NCBI RefSeq assembly: GCF_015689335.1
Contig: NZ_CP065053.1
Location: 3,782,001-3,846,000 of the forward strand
Source: Massilia antarctica
GTDB lineage: Bacteria; Pseudomonadota; Gammaproteobacteria; Burkholderiales; Burkholderiaceae_D
DNA: 64,000 nucleotides
Reading direction: 5' to 3'
Below, in pieces: positions 22,130-31,252 of the stretch. Within the stretch, counting starts at the first letter, position 1. Each line of letters begins with the position of its first letter. The position numbers and the translations under genes were made by a program. The notes under the pieces were generated by a model, which worked only from the letters and a program-made list of their open reading frames with translations, made no database searches and was not told the DNA's origin.

Positions 22130-22900
22130 TTAGTCGAGGGTGGCGATGACGGGGGCGTGGTCGGAGGGCTGTTCCCATTTGCGTGGAATGCGGTCGATCG
22201 CGCACGCCGTGCAGCGCTTGGCCAATGCTTCGGACAGCAAAATGTGGTCGATCCGCAGCCCTTTGTTTTTCTGGTAACCAAGCTGCCGGTAATCCCACCA
22301 GCTGAACGATTTGTCGGCCTGCTCGAACAGGCGGAAAGAGTCTGTCAGTCCCAGATCGACCAGCGCCGTCAGCGCCGCCCGCTCCTTGTCGGAACACAGC
22401 ACCTGGCCCGCCCAAGCCACCGGGTCGTGCACATCCCGGTCTTCCGGCGCGATGTTGTAGTCGCCCAGAATGGCCAGGCCGCCCCCGGCGTGCACGCGCA
22501 GTTCATCAGCCAGCCAGTCGCGCAGCGCGGCCAGCCAGGCCAGTTTGTAGGCATATTTGTCGGTGTCTACCGCCTGGCCATTGGGCACATACGCGCAGAT
22601 AAAGCGCATGCCGCCAATGGTTGCCGCCAGTATCCGCTGCTGCTCGTCGGGAAACAGCGGGTTGTTGCGCACCACATCGGTCAATGGCAGCTTCGACAAG
22701 ATGGCAACGCCGTTATAGGTTTTCTGTCCGCTGAAGGCAACTTCGTACCCGGCTGCATTAATTTCAGAAATCGGGAACTTTTCGTCCGTCAGTTTTGTCT
22801 CTTGTAGGCAAAGTACGTCGACGGGATTTGCTTCGAGCCATTGCAGTAAGTGAGCAAGTCGTACTTTAAGGGAATTAACATTCCAGGTGGCTATTTTCAT
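22130..22900 (-). CDS. xthA: exodeoxyribonuclease III, 256 aa
   Basis: AP endonuclease and 3'-5' exonuclease for base-excision repair. Family motifs are complete: MKIATWNVNSLKVR, LCLQETKL (metal Glu), GVAILSK, ILGDYNIAPEDRDVHDP, SWWDYR, GLRIDHILLS and the terminal catalytic SDHAPV. Length is normal. It reads towards the IS-split terminator; the IS right end is 26 bp beyond its stop, so transcription may now run into the IS. Confidence 0.96.
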   Translation of the reverse strand: MKIATWNVNSLKVRLAHLLQWLEANPVDVLCLQETKLTDEKFPISEINAAGYEVAFSGQKTYNGVAILSKLPLTDVVRNNPLFPDEQQRILAATIGGMRFICAYVPNGQAVDTDKYAYKLAWLAALRDWLADELRVHAGGGLAILGDYNIAPEDRDVHDPVAWAGQVLCSDKERAALTALVDLGLTDSFRLFEQADKSFSWWDYRQLGYQKNKGLRIDHILLSEALAKRCTACAIDRIPRKWEQPSDHAPVIATLD

Positions 22901-23373
22901 GAGGTTTTCGCAAGGCCGTTGACGCTAAAAACACTTAGTATCGCGGTAAATGTGCCGTTCATGCAAGAACATGCGCTCAGTTATCGAAATCGACCTTTCA
23001 TGCAGTCAGCATACGCTTGTGTTATCAACACTTTTATCGAAAAAATACCGTGAAGATGTTAAACTTTGTTGTCCCCGAGATTTAACCACTCGCAAGATGT
23101 AATTAGATGTAACAACAGGAAGACAAAACAACGATTTTGGACTATTGTTACTCATGGGGAATAAAAAATTGCATTCTTATAACGCACGGAGTACTATGTG
23201 GTTTATCGGGTCGGTGGTGGTGAGAACCAACGGTCCGAATCCGTCGCGTGAAGAGTTACACGCCCTTAATGTTTGTGGCGGTTTCATGACACAGACGGCA
23301 AGGTGGTACTAGTTAAAACAATTCTGTTTTGATTAGTGGAGAAATGCGAAGACAGCATTTGTAAAGGATTAAA
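22901..23373. other. AT-rich intergenic region with possible long leader
   Basis: About 470 bp between the divergent xthA and the 125-aa gene are much more AT-rich than the surroundings and hold no supported gene. It includes a good sigma-70-like promoter pointing right (see next entry), which would give a leader of about 170 nt. It also has a small inverted repeat AAAACA-ATTC-TGTTTT near 23320 just before the downstream gene. A regulatory RNA leader is possible but unproven. Confidence 0.4.
23169..23197 (+). promoter_or_regulatory. candidate sigma-70 promoter
   Basis: TTGCAT, 17 bp, TACTAT, in an AT-rich setting, pointing to the 125-aa gene. Start of transcription would be near 23204, about 170 nt before the start codon. 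Confidence 0.4.
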
Positions 23374-23751
23374 ATGCGAAGTGCATTTGAAGCATGGGCG
23401 CAGCGCGATGGTCATATCGTTCGACGCCGCGAAGATAAGCCCGATGAATATCTCGTGTTTGAAACACAACGTCGCTGGGTAATCTGGCAAGCGGCGCTGG
23501 CGCACGGCAAAACTGCCGCGGCGACAGCGAAGTATTCGGCGCAAAAGGCCGCCTCGAAAGAGTCGGCCGAACCGGTACGCGCAAGCGCACCGGCGTCGGA
23601 TGAAACCGCAGTGCGCAACCGGGTTCTGAATGAAGTCCTCGATGCTTTTAGCGACCTCGACGATACCGCTGGTATCGAAGGCGTCCTCAAGGTGATCCAG
23701 GGCTTGAAGAAGAAGCAGAAAGCTCTGGCTGAAGACAAGACAGAGAGTTGA
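23374..23751 (+). CDS. hypothetical protein with phage-type WQAA motif, 125 aa
   Basis: Not assigned to a named family. The first 45 residues (FEAWAQRDG, then Y.VFETQRRWVIWQAALAHG) follow a short Y....Q.xWxxWQAA pattern common in small phage and mobile-element proteins. A low-complexity Ala/Ser/Lys linker follows, then a helical C-terminal part (LNEVLDAFSDLDDTAGIEG) ending in a Lys-rich tail. AAGGA precedes the ATG. It overlaps the next gene by one base (TGATG), so they form a coupled pair behind an AT-rich leader. Confidence 0.65.
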   Translation: MRSAFEAWAQRDGHIVRRREDKPDEYLVFETQRRWVIWQAALAHGKTAAATAKYSAQKAASKESAEPVRASAPASDETAVRNRVLNEVLDAFSDLDDTAGIEGVLKVIQGLKKKQKALAEDKTES

Positions 23752-23939
23752 TGCAATTCCGGCACTACAAGGGTGGCCTGTACGACTTAGTGTGCGTGGC
23801 CACTCTTGAATCGGATCTCTCCGAGATGATCGTGTATCGCGCAGCGGACGGTTCTATATGGACGCGGCCGAAAGACGTGTTCTTCCAGCTGGTCGAAGTC
23901 GACGGCATCCTTGTGCCGCGCTTTGCGCCGGTTTCCTAG
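23751..23939 (+). CDS. DUF1653 family protein, 62 aa
   Basis: Small soluble protein matching the DUF1653 pattern: F.HYKGG.YDLV..A..E.......VYRA.DGSIWTRP...FF..VEVDG...PRF. The function of the family is not known. The ATG shares its A with the stop codon of the 125-aa gene, so translation is probably coupled. A TTG one codon upstream is an alternative start. Confidence 0.8.
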   Translation: MQFRHYKGGLYDLVCVATLESDLSEMIVYRAADGSIWTRPKDVFFQLVEVDGILVPRFAPVS

Positions 23940-23994
23940 TCTTGCCTGTCCGTTGGGGCATCACTGTCCAGCACCTACCTCCAGGAATAAAACT

Positions 23995-24468
23995 ATGCGA
24001 ATGATCCGACTCGCACTGAGTCTCGCGCTGTCCGCTGTCGCCGTCGGCGCCGCCGCGGAAACCGTGGGCTCGGTCGATACCGCTTTCAAGCTGATTGGCC
24101 CGGACCACAAGGTCGTGGTTGAAGTATTCGACGACCCGGCTGTCGGCGGCGTCAGCTGCTATCTGTCGCGCGCCAAGACCGGCGGCATCAAGGGCGCCAT
24201 CGGCCTGGCCGAGGACAAGGCCGAATCGTCGGTGGCGTGCCGTCAGGTCGGTCCCATCACGTTCAACGGCAAGATTGCGCGCCAGGATGAAGTCTTCAGC
24301 GAGCGCGCCTCGATCTTTTTCAAGCACGTGCGCGTGGTGCGCATGGTCGACGCCAAGCGCAATGCGCTGGTCTACCTTGTGTATTCGGACCGCCTGATCG
24401 AAGGCAGCCCGAAAAACAGCGTGACCGCCGTCCCGGTGCCGGCCAACCTGCCGATTCCGCTCAAGTAG
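23995..24468 (+). CDS. creA: CreA family protein, 157 aa
   Basis: Periplasmic protein of unknown role. A signal peptide is visible (LALSLALSAVAVGAAAET, with cleavage after AAA). The mature part shows the CreA pattern: VGSVDTAFKLIGPDHKVVVE, then DDP.V.GV.CYLSRAKTGG, IGLAED..E.S..CRQVGPI and a C-terminal YSD.LIEGSP.NS. AGGA lies upstream of the ATG at 23995. It stands alone with a lipoprotein gene following on the same strand after 77 bp. Confidence 0.9.
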   Translation: MRMIRLALSLALSAVAVGAAAETVGSVDTAFKLIGPDHKVVVEVFDDPAVGGVSCYLSRAKTGGIKGAIGLAEDKAESSVACRQVGPITFNGKIARQDEVFSERASIFFKHVRVVRMVDAKRNALVYLVYSDRLIEGSPKNSVTAVPVPANLPIPLK

Positions 24469-24545
24469 CATTCATCGGGTAGTATTCAATATAGTATTCA
24501 GGAACCCTGGGCAGCTGCCGTAAACTGGGTGACGACCTATTTTGG

Positions 24546-25007
24546 ATGGAGATGATGGCCACTTTTTCACGGACAGGCGCGCTGGCGCTGCTGGCCGCCC
24601 TGGGCGGTTGCGCGACGATCAGCGAATCGAACCAGCAGACCTTGATGCTGCACACCGTCGTCGACAACCGCGAAATCGGCGGTGCCGGCTGCGTGCTGAC
24701 CAACGACAAGGGCCGCTGGTTCGTTACCTCGCCCGGCCACGTGACCGTGCAAAAAAGCGCGGGCAACCTGTTCGTCGATTGTAAAAAGGATGGCGCGAGC
24801 GCCGGCCAGGATGTGGTGGTGTCCAGGGCCAATGCCAGCGCCACCGTGGGCAATGCGGTGCTGACCGCGGGCCTCGGTTATCTGCTCGATAAACGCACCG
24901 GCGCCGGTTTCGATTATCCCGAAACGCTCACGGTGCTGATGCGCCGCACCGGCGCGCGCGATTATCAGAACGATCCGCCGGAAACAGCCGGCACCGCGCT
25001 GCACTAG
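24546..25007 (+). CDS. predicted lipoprotein, 150 aa or slightly more
   Basis: An N-terminal lipobox LAALGGC predicts lipidation and envelope location. The mature sequence has CVLTNDKGRWFVTSPGHVTV, a pattern seen in small outer-membrane lipoproteins with PEGA-like beta structure (unfolded carrier NLFVDCKKDG), followed by a Gly/Ala hydrophobic stretch near residues 100-112. Three in-frame ATGs (24546, 24552, 24555) are possible; the last has GGAG closest. A bidirectional terminator follows. The function is unknown. Confidence 0.75.
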   Translation: MEMMATFSRTGALALLAALGGCATISESNQQTLMLHTVVDNREIGGAGCVLTNDKGRWFVTSPGHVTVQKSAGNLFVDCKKDGASAGQDVVVSRANASATVGNAVLTAGLGYLLDKRTGAGFDYPETLTVLMRRTGARDYQNDPPETAGTALH

Positions 25008-25020
25008 CGCGATCAAAAAA

Positions 25021-25046
25021 AAGCGGCCCGCGAGGCCGCTTTTTTC
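25021..25046. terminator. bidirectional terminator
   Basis: AAGCGGCC / GGCCGCTT stem with a 5-nt loop, preceded by an A-run and followed by a T-run. It serves both the lipoprotein gene and the convergent pepA. Confidence 0.88.
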
Positions 25047-25074
25047 ATCGTCGATGTTGCGCTTGCGCCCGCGC

Positions 25075-26568
25075 TTATACCCTGTTGATCAGGAAGGTCG
25101 ACAGCAGCGGCACCGGACGGCCGGTAGCGCCTTTCGCGCCGCCCGATTTCCATGCCGTGCCGGCGATGTCCAGATGCGCCCAGGTGTACTTGCGCGTGAA
25201 GTTCTCGAGGAAGCAGGCCGCCGTCACACTGGCGCCACCCGGCGTGCCGATGTTGGCCAGGTCGGCGAAGTTGGACTTGAGCTGCTCGTTGTAGATCTCT
25301 TCGATCGGCAGGCGCCACGCGGTGTCGCTCGCTGCCTTGCCGGCGGCCAGCAGTTCGCCGGCCAGCTTTTCGTGGGCGTCGTCGGCGCGCGTGAACAGGC
25401 CCGTGTTGTGATGGCCCAGTGCCACCACGCAGGCGCCGGTCAGGGTCGCGATGTCGATCACGGCGGCCGGGTTGAAGCGCTCGCAGTAGGTCAGCGCGTC
25501 GCACAGCACCAGGCGGCCTTCGGCGTCGGTATTGAGCACTTCGATGGTCAGGCCGTTCATCGACGTGACGATGTCGCCCGGCTTGGTGGCGCGGCCCGAC
25601 GGCATGTTTTCGCACGCGGCGATTACGCCGATGACGTTCAGTTTCAAGCCCATTTCGCCGATCGCGCGGAAGGTGCCCAGCACCGACGCGGCGCCGCACA
25701 TGTCGTACTTCATTTCATCCATGCCGGGACCGGCCTTGATCGAAATGCCGCCCGTGTCGAAGGTGATGCCTTTGCCGACCAATACCACCGGCGCATCCTT
25801 GGCCTTGCCGCCCATGTGTTTCAGGACGATGAACTTGGGTGCTTCTTCGCTGCCGTTGGTAACCGACAGGAAGCTGCCCATTTTCAGCGCTTCGAGCTGC
25901 TTGCGCTCCAGGACTTCGACGTCGAACTTGTAGTCCTTGGCCAGCTTGCGCGCCGTGGTGGCCAGGTAGGTCGGGGTGCACACGTTGGCCGACAGGTTGC
26001 CCAGCTCCTTGGTCAGGTCCATGCCGTTGGCAATCGCAATCGCCTGCGCCAGCGCGGTCTTGACGTCGGACGTGGCATCGGTGGCCAGGGTGATCTTGCG
26101 CACGCCGGCGGGGGCAGGGTCCTTCTTGCTCTTCTGGCCGTCGGTGCGGAAAACGCTTTCGTGGGCGGCGCAGACAATGGTGCGCACGGCCCAGGAAATG
26201 TCGCGCTCTTTCACATCTGTCATCGGTAGTGCGATAATGGCGTCCGCGGCGCCGAGCGAGGCGAAAGCCTTGAGCGTCGCGTTCACTGCGGAAGTGAAGC
26301 TTTTTTCGCTGACCGTCTCGTCGTTGCCCAGTCCGACCAACAGTACGCGCGCCGCGCCGGTGCCGGAAATGCCGCGCAACAGCAAGGTCGAACCGGCCTT
26401 GCCGGTAATGTCGCCGGACTTGAGCGCAGCCGTGATTTCACCACCCTGGTCGAGGGCCTTTGCAGCCTGCGACAGTTTTTTGTTTTCGAATACCGCAACC
26501 GCGACGCACCCGGTTTTGGCCGACGTGATGGTGTTCTTTGTGTCGAATGCTTTTATGCTAAAGTCCAT
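25075..26568 (-). CDS. pepA: leucyl aminopeptidase, 497 aa
   Basis: M17 metallo-aminopeptidase, hexameric, which trims N-terminal residues; in E. coli the protein also binds DNA at cer sites. Signature segments are [27 protein letters not shown] with the metal-binding Lys and Asp, and [14 protein letters not shown] with the conserved M17 signature. Length is typical. GGAG precedes the ATG. It is divergent from lptF with only 59 bp between, an arrangement common in betaproteobacteria. Confidence 0.96.
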   Translation of the reverse strand: MDFSIKAFDTKNTITSAKTGCVAVAVFENKKLSQAAKALDQGGEITAALKSGDITGKAGSTLLLRGISGTGAARVLLVGLGNDETVSEKSFTSAVNATLKAFASLGAADAIIALPMTDVKERDISWAVRTIVCAAHESVFRTDGQKSKKDPAPAGVRKITLATDATSDVKTALAQAIAIANGMDLTKELGNLSANVCTPTYLATTARKLAKDYKFDVEVLERKQLEALKMGSFLSVTNGSEEAPKFIVLKHMGGKAKDAPVVLVGKGITFDTGGISIKAGPGMDEMKYDMCGAASVLGTFRAIGEMGLKLNVIGVIAACENMPSGRATKPGDIVTSMNGLTIEVLNTDAEGRLVLCDALTYCERFNPAAVIDIATLTGACVVALGHHNTGLFTRADDAHEKLAGELLAAGKAASDTAWRLPIEEIYNEQLKSNFADLANIGTPGGASVTAACFLENFTRKYTWAHLDIAGTAWKSGGAKGATGRPVPLLSTFLINRV

Positions 26569-26627
26569 TTGAATCTCCGTTTCGTGTTTGTGACGCGCAC
26601 TGCCTAACCTGTGATTATAACTTTCGA

Positions 26628-27770
26628 ATGATCTTTCAACGCGCCCTGCAACGTGAATTAGCCAGTTCGGCCGGGACGACTTTCACGGTGCTGTTTTCCA
26701 TCGTCGCCACGTGGACCCTGATCTCCATCCTCGGCAAGGCCGCGGGCGGGAAGGTGGCGTCGAGCGACGTGCTGGCATTGATCGCCTTCGCAACACTGAA
26801 TTATCTGCCAACTATCCTGACTCTCACCAGCTTTATTTCGGTACTGGCGGTGGTCACGCGCAGCTACCGCGATTCCGAAATGGTGGTCTGGTTCGCATCG
26901 GGCCTGTCGCTCACGCGCTGGATCCGTCCCATCCTCACTTTCGGCATTCCGATGATGATCCTGACCGGCGCCCTGAGCCTGTTCGTGACGCCCTGGGCCA
27001 GGATGAAAAGCACCGAATTCGTCCAGCGTTTCGAAAAGCGCGAGGACCTGAAAAAAGTGTCGCCCGGCCAGTTCAAGGAATCCTCGTCGAGCAACCGCGT
27101 GTTTTTCGTCGAAGGCGTCACCGGCGAATCGACCGTGGTGCAGAATGTCTTCGTCAATACCATCGAGAAGAACCTCAATTCCGTCATCGTCGCCAAGGAA
27201 GGCGTGATCGAGTCCGACGGCAAGGGCGGCCAGTTCCTGGTGCTCAAGAACGGGCGGCGCTACCAGGGCGTGCCGGGCCAGGCCGATTTTCAATCGATGG
27301 AGTTCGGCCGCTACAGCATGCGCGTGCAGTCCAAGAGCGCGTCGATGAATGGCGACCTCTCGTCCGACGCCATGTCCACCCAGGAGCTGCTGGCCACGCC
27401 CAACCGCTTCACCCAGTCCGAGCTCCTGTACCGCATCGCCGCGCCGATCACCTGCCTGCTCCTGATCCTGCTGGCCATTCCGCTCGGCTTCGTCAATCCG
27501 CGCGCCGGCAGCGCGGCCAACCTGATCATCGCGCTGCTGATCTTCTTCACCTACATTAACCTGACCAAGCTGGCCGAGGCCAATGTCCGCCAGGGCAAGT
27601 CCGATTTTCACATGGCCTGGTGGCCGCTGCACGTGGTGGTGGCGGTGCTCACCGTCGGCATGTTCGCCTGGCGCCTGAACGTCAACCATCGCTATCACCC
27701 GCTGGTGCTGTGGGCTGCGCTCAAGCGCGGCGGCACCGAGCGGTGCGCGCCGAAGGGAGGCGCGAAATGA
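26628..27770 (+). CDS. lptF: LPS export ABC transporter permease LptF, 380 aa
   Basis: One of two inner-membrane permeases of the LptB2FG complex that extracts LPS and passes it to LptC-A-D. Six membrane segments are visible, three before and three after a periplasmic beta-jellyroll domain (about residues 125-265). It begins [16 protein letters not shown], as in LptF. Its stop overlaps the lptG start (ATGA). Confidence 0.94.
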   Translation: MIFQRALQRELASSAGTTFTVLFSIVATWTLISILGKAAGGKVASSDVLALIAFATLNYLPTILTLTSFISVLAVVTRSYRDSEMVVWFASGLSLTRWIRPILTFGIPMMILTGALSLFVTPWARMKSTEFVQRFEKREDLKKVSPGQFKESSSSNRVFFVEGVTGESTVVQNVFVNTIEKNLNSVIVAKEGVIESDGKGGQFLVLKNGRRYQGVPGQADFQSMEFGRYSMRVQSKSASMNGDLSSDAMSTQELLATPNRFTQSELLYRIAAPITCLLLILLAIPLGFVNPRAGSAANLIIALLIFFTYINLTKLAEANVRQGKSDFHMAWWPLHVVVAVLTVGMFAWRLNVNHRYHPLVLWAALKRGGTERCAPKGGAK

Positions 27771-28951
27771 AAATCCTGCAACGCTATTTCGCGGTCTCGA
27801 TCTCCCAGGCCGTCGCCTTCGTGCTGGTCGCCTTCCTGGCGCTGAGCGCCTTCATGGACCTGACCGGCGAACTGCCGGCGGTGGGCAAGGAAGGCTATGC
27901 GATCCAGCACGCCTTTTTATATGTGCTGCTGCGCGTGCCCTTCCACGTGTACGAGGTGATGCCGGTGGCGACCCTGATCGGCACGATCTACACGATGGCG
28001 CAGTTCGCGTCGAGCTCCGAGTTCACGATCATGCGGGCGTCGAGCATGTCGACCCAGATGGCGGCGTGGATGCTGTTCAAGATCGGCATCGTGTTCGTCC
28101 TGATCACCTTCGTGTTCGGCGAACTGATTGCGCCGCGCACCGCGCCGCTGGCGGAAAAGCTCAAACTCAGCGCGCGCGGCGCCACCGTGTCGCAGGAGTT
28201 CCGTTCCGGGATGTGGACCAAGGATATCGTGCGCGCCGAGGGCACCAAGGGCAGCGTGACCGGCTCGCGCTTTTTCAACGTGCGCCAGTTCCGCACCGAT
28301 GGCCAGATGCTCGATGTGCGCCTGTACGAGTTCGACACCAACTTCCGCATGCGTTCCCTGATCACCGCCGCGCGCGCCGTCTTCACCGGCAACAGCACCT
28401 GGCGCCTGGAAGACGTGACCGAAACGCGCTTCGCCAACACGCGCGAGCTGCCACCGCCCGGCGTCAAGCCTGCCGCCGGCGCCACCGCGCAAAGCATGTT
28501 CGGCCAGGAGACCAGTGTCGTCACCACCCGCAAGCTGCCCAGCATGGACCTGGTGTCCGAGATCACGCCCAAGATCATAGCGGTATCGGCCTCGGACCCG
28601 GTGCGCATGTCGGCTACCGAACTGGCCATCTACACGCGCCACCTGTCCGAAAACAAGCAGGAGACCGAGCGTTTCAAGATCGCGTTCTGGAAAAAGCTGT
28701 TCGATCCGCTGGCCATTTTCGTGCTGATGGCGCTGGCGCTGCCGTTCGCCTATCTGCATACTCGCAGCGGCGGCGTGAGCCTCAAGATTTTCGTCGGCAT
28801 CATGATCGGGGTGGGCTTCATTTTGATCAATAACCTGTTCGCCCACGTCGGCCTGCTCAGTGCCATGCCGGCCATCCTGGTGGCGATCGCTCCGAGTTTG
28901 CTGTTCCTGCTATTGGCCCTTGCGGCGCTCTGGTGGGTGGAAAGACACTGA
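27767..28951 (+). CDS. lptG: LPS export ABC transporter permease LptG, 394 aa
   Basis: Partner permease of LptF. It begins MKILQRYF and has the same 3 TM, periplasmic jellyroll, 3 TM layout; the last segments include LPFAYLHTRSGGVSLKIF, a family hallmark. GGGAGG lies upstream of the ATG at 27767, which overlaps the lptF stop. The stop shares a base with the next gene (TGATG). Confidence 0.94.
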   Translation: MKILQRYFAVSISQAVAFVLVAFLALSAFMDLTGELPAVGKEGYAIQHAFLYVLLRVPFHVYEVMPVATLIGTIYTMAQFASSSEFTIMRASSMSTQMAAWMLFKIGIVFVLITFVFGELIAPRTAPLAEKLKLSARGATVSQEFRSGMWTKDIVRAEGTKGSVTGSRFFNVRQFRTDGQMLDVRLYEFDTNFRMRSLITAARAVFTGNSTWRLEDVTETRFANTRELPPPGVKPAAGATAQSMFGQETSVVTTRKLPSMDLVSEITPKIIAVSASDPVRMSATELAIYTRHLSENKQETERFKIAFWKKLFDPLAIFVLMALALPFAYLHTRSGGVSLKIFVGIMIGVGFILINNLFAHVGLLSAMPAILVAIAPSLLFLLLALAALWWVERH

Positions 28952-29316
28952 TGACCCGCGCCCTGATCCTGTTTGCCCACGGCGCCCGCGCCGCCACCTG
29001 GGCCGTGCCCTTCGAGCGCTTGCGCGACCTGACCCAGGCGCGCGTACCAAGCGTGCCGGTGTCGCTGGCCTTCCTCGAACTGATGGAGCCGCGCCTGCCC
29101 GAGCGCGTGGCCGAACTGGCCGCGCAGGCAATCACGGCGGTGACGGTGGTGCCGGTGTTTTTGGGGCAGGGCGGGCATTTGCTGCGCGACCTGCCGCTGA
29201 TCGTCGAGCAGTTGCGCCTCGATCATCCTGGCATGGACATCACTGTGTCGGGCGCGGTCGGCGAAGATGCGAGCGTGCTGGCCGCGATGACCGATTTCTG
29301 TGTGGCGCAGCTGTAA
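28951..29316 (+). CDS. cbiX: small CbiX-type sirohydrochlorin chelatase, 121 aa
   Basis: Single-domain CbiX(S)-like protein inserting metal, probably Fe2+, into sirohydrochlorin. It shows LILFAHGAR with the catalytic histidine, then VPVFLGQGGHLLRDLP with the second metal-ligand histidine, and about 120 aa in total as in the small homodimeric form. The usual HGSR.P is HGARAA here. It is translationally coupled to lptG, but its functional partners are cobA and cysI at 38.9-45 kb. Confidence 0.85.
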   Translation: MTRALILFAHGARAATWAVPFERLRDLTQARVPSVPVSLAFLELMEPRLPERVAELAAQAITAVTVVPVFLGQGGHLLRDLPLIVEQLRLDHPGMDITVSGAVGEDASVLAAMTDFCVAQL

Positions 29317-29339
29317 GAGCGCTACGCTCCGATCGGGCG

Positions 29340-30395
29340 TCAGCGCACCCGGCGCGTGGTTTCGCGCACCACCAGTTCGAGCGGCGGAATCTGCGCCATC
29401 ACCGGTTCGCCGTTGATCAGTGCCAGCAGCGCATTGGTCGCGATGCGGCCCATGTCGTACAAAGGCTGGCGGATCGTGGTCAGCGGCGGCGTGGTGTACG
29501 AGGATCCCGGCAAATCATCGAAGCCGACCAGCGAAATATCGTCCGGTACCCGAATGCCCTTGCGGTACAGGCACAACCTCACCCCATACGCACTCAGGTC
29601 ATTGGCCGCGAAAACGGCCGTGAACTGCTGGTTGGTCTCGAACAGATGGTTCACCGCCAGCAGGCCGCCGGATTCGTGGAAGTCGCCGCCGACCACCAGT
29701 TTGTCGTCGTAGGCGATATCGGATTCGGCCAGCGCGCGCTTGTAGCCGATCAGGCGTTCGTCGGCATCGCGGTGATGCGATGGGCCGGTGACGAAGGCGA
29801 TGCGCCGGTGTCCCAGTTCGACCAGGTGGCGCACCGCCATGAAGGCGCCGTTTTCATTATCGAGCTTGAACCCGAGCGCGCTTTTGGTGCGCAGTTCGCG
29901 TCCGGTGGAGACGATCGGGCGCTGGTTCGCGAACTGCAAAATGGTGTCGTCGCCCAGGTGGCCGGACAGCAGGATGATGCCGTCGACCTTGCGCGCCAGC
30001 AGAAGGCGGATGCGTTCCGTTTCTTCGACCGCGTTCCAGTGACCGCTCACGATCACCGATGCATACCCGGTGCCCTTCAAGCCATCGTCGACACCACGCA
30101 GGGTTTCGTCGAAAAACGGGCTCGAAATATCCTGCACCACGATCCCGATGGTCATCGAGCGCCCTTTCTTGAGGCCCTGTGCCATCTGGTTCGGCGCGAA
30201 GTGCATCTTTTCGATCGCCGCCATCACGGCGGTGCGTTTGTCCTCGGAGACTTTGGCGGTGCCGTTTAAAATGCGCGACACGGTGCTCGGCGAAACGCCG
30301 GCGTGACGCGCGACGTCGATCAGGGTGGAAGGTGGGGCAGCGTTGTCGTGATCGATCAAGGGAAGGGTCCTGGTAGGGGGCGGAACGGCTGTCAT
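29340..30395 (-). CDS. LacI-family transcriptional regulator, 351 aa
   Basis: Sugar-type repressor. The N-terminal HTH is TLIDVARHAGVSPSTVSRIL with hinge helix; it is followed by a periplasmic-binding-like domain (IGIVVQDISSPFF, VDGIILLSGH, VGFDDLPGS). Three in-frame ATGs exist (30395 and two further upstream), none with a clear ribosome site; 30395 gives a length closest to the family. A perfect LacI-type palindrome lies 74 bp upstream, suggesting autoregulation. No sugar operon is adjacent, so the ligand is unknown. Confidence 0.88.
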   Translation of the reverse strand: MTAVPPPTRTLPLIDHDNAAPPSTLIDVARHAGVSPSTVSRILNGTAKVSEDKRTAVMAAIEKMHFAPNQMAQGLKKGRSMTIGIVVQDISSPFFDETLRGVDDGLKGTGYASVIVSGHWNAVEETERIRLLLARKVDGIILLSGHLGDDTILQFANQRPIVSTGRELRTKSALGFKLDNENGAFMAVRHLVELGHRRIAFVTGPSHHRDADERLIGYKRALAESDIAYDDKLVVGGDFHESGGLLAVNHLFETNQQFTAVFAANDLSAYGVRLCLYRKGIRVPDDISLVGFDDLPGSSYTTPPLTTIRQPLYDMGRIATNALLALINGEPVMAQIPPLELVVRETTRRVR

Positions 30396-30468
30396 GCGCG
30401 AGATTACCATAACTGAGATCGTGTCACGAAATAAATAGCCCGACACAGTGTACACAGCTTGCCGTTAT

Positions 30469-30484
30469 TTGAAAACGTTTTCAA
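30469..30484. promoter_or_regulatory. LacI-type operator palindrome
   Basis: TTGAAAACGTTTTCAA is a perfect 16-bp palindrome with the central CG typical of LacI-family sites. It lies between the regulator and the divergent 108-aa gene, so it may control either or both. Confidence 0.65.
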
Positions 30485-30504
30485 GTCTACCGGCGGCATA
30501 GCCG

Positions 30505-30831
30505 ATGGGGCACGATGGGAGCATTGCGCGGCTTGCGGGTAATTCGTCCAAGCCGATTACCGATGGCTTTGCCAGCGCCGACATCGATTTCCGCAACAAG
30601 GACGGCGAGCGCATCACCGTCAACCACTGGCTGTTCAGCGAACAGGTACTGGCGCATATGAATAACGGGGAGCGGATCGAGATCGAGTATCTGCGCGATC
30701 AACCGACCACGATCAGGCTGGCCGGCGCCCATGCCAGCCGCGGGTGGATCAGCAGCATCCTGCAGATCCTGATGGTGGCGGCGGGAGCTTGCTTATTTTT
30801 TGGAATGTTCAAAAGCAAGGCGCACAACTGA
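30505..30831 (+). CDS. DUF3592-like protein, probably N-terminally truncated, 108 aa
   Basis: The sequence follows the DUF3592 core: a beta-rich part with F.NKDGERITVNHW..., then NGERIEIEYLRDQPTTIRL, then a C-terminal membrane helix (ILQILMVAAGACLFFGMF). Full members normally begin with another membrane helix; here the frame is closed by a stop two codons before the ATG at 30505, so the N-terminal helix is missing. It begins 20 bp after the LacI-type palindrome. It may be a degraded gene or a short secretion-less variant. Confidence 0.5.
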   Translation: MGHDGSIARLAGNSSKPITDGFASADIDFRNKDGERITVNHWLFSEQVLAHMNNGERIEIEYLRDQPTTIRLAGAHASRGWISSILQILMVAAGACLFFGMFKSKAHN

Positions 30832-30869
30832 GGGGGCGCCGGCGCCGCACCGTCACGCCAGCGCCGCCG

Positions 30870-31184
30870 CTAGCGCGCGCCGTCCACGAAGCGCTTGAAC
30901 AAGGTCGGGCGCGACGGGCGCGGGAGCGCCTGGTCGACCACCGCCGCCCATTGCTCCGACAATTGCTGGCAGGTGGCGCGCAGTACCGGATTGAGGTCGC
31001 CATGGCTGGCCAGCGCCTTGAGGTGGCGCTCGATCACGGACGCCAGCTTCAGGCACGGTCCGGCCTGGGACGCATTGGCGCTGTAGTGGGACATCAGGTG
31101 CAGCGCGGCGGACACCAGCAGCTCGGGCTGGGGCGGCGCGCCGGCCGATGCGGTAAATGCGGGACCTGCCATGTCGATAGCCAT
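30870..31184 (-). CDS. hypothetical protein, 104 aa
   Basis: Not recognised. It is a helical, soluble-looking protein with LLVSAALHLMSHYSAN and SVIERHLKALASH, then ATCQQLSEQWAAVVDQ. AGGAG lies 9 nt before the ATG. It follows hemP on the same strand after 68 bp, so it may share the Fur-controlled transcript and have a role linked to iron or heme. Confidence 0.65.
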   Translation of the reverse strand: MAIDMAGPAFTASAGAPPQPELLVSAALHLMSHYSANASQAGPCLKLASVIERHLKALASHGDLNPVLRATCQQLSEQWAAVVDQALPRPSRPTLFKRFVDGAR

Positions 31185-31252
31185 GCGATGCTCCTGTCAA
31201 AAAGGGGTGGCTGGCTTGCGCGTGCAACGCTGGCTGGCTGGGGGTTGGTGGT

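Larger units (their letters stand above)
20633..22131. terminator. bidirectional terminator hairpin split by the IS
   Basis: The left arm (20633-20653) and right arm (22105-22125) are exact 21-bp inverted repeats containing GGGGTCAGACC. The right arm is followed by a T-run. Without the IS they would be 26 nt apart, forming a long hairpin between the convergent PAS-GGDEF-EAL and xthA genes. The IS inserted inside the right arm. Confidence 0.7.

Noticed and set aside
23201..23290. Possible tRNA-like or small RNA fold in the AT-rich leader
   Set aside because: No acceptor/T-loop pattern (such as GGTTCGAATCC) fits; only a short AACGGTCCGAATCCGT stretch resembles one and the arms do not pair.
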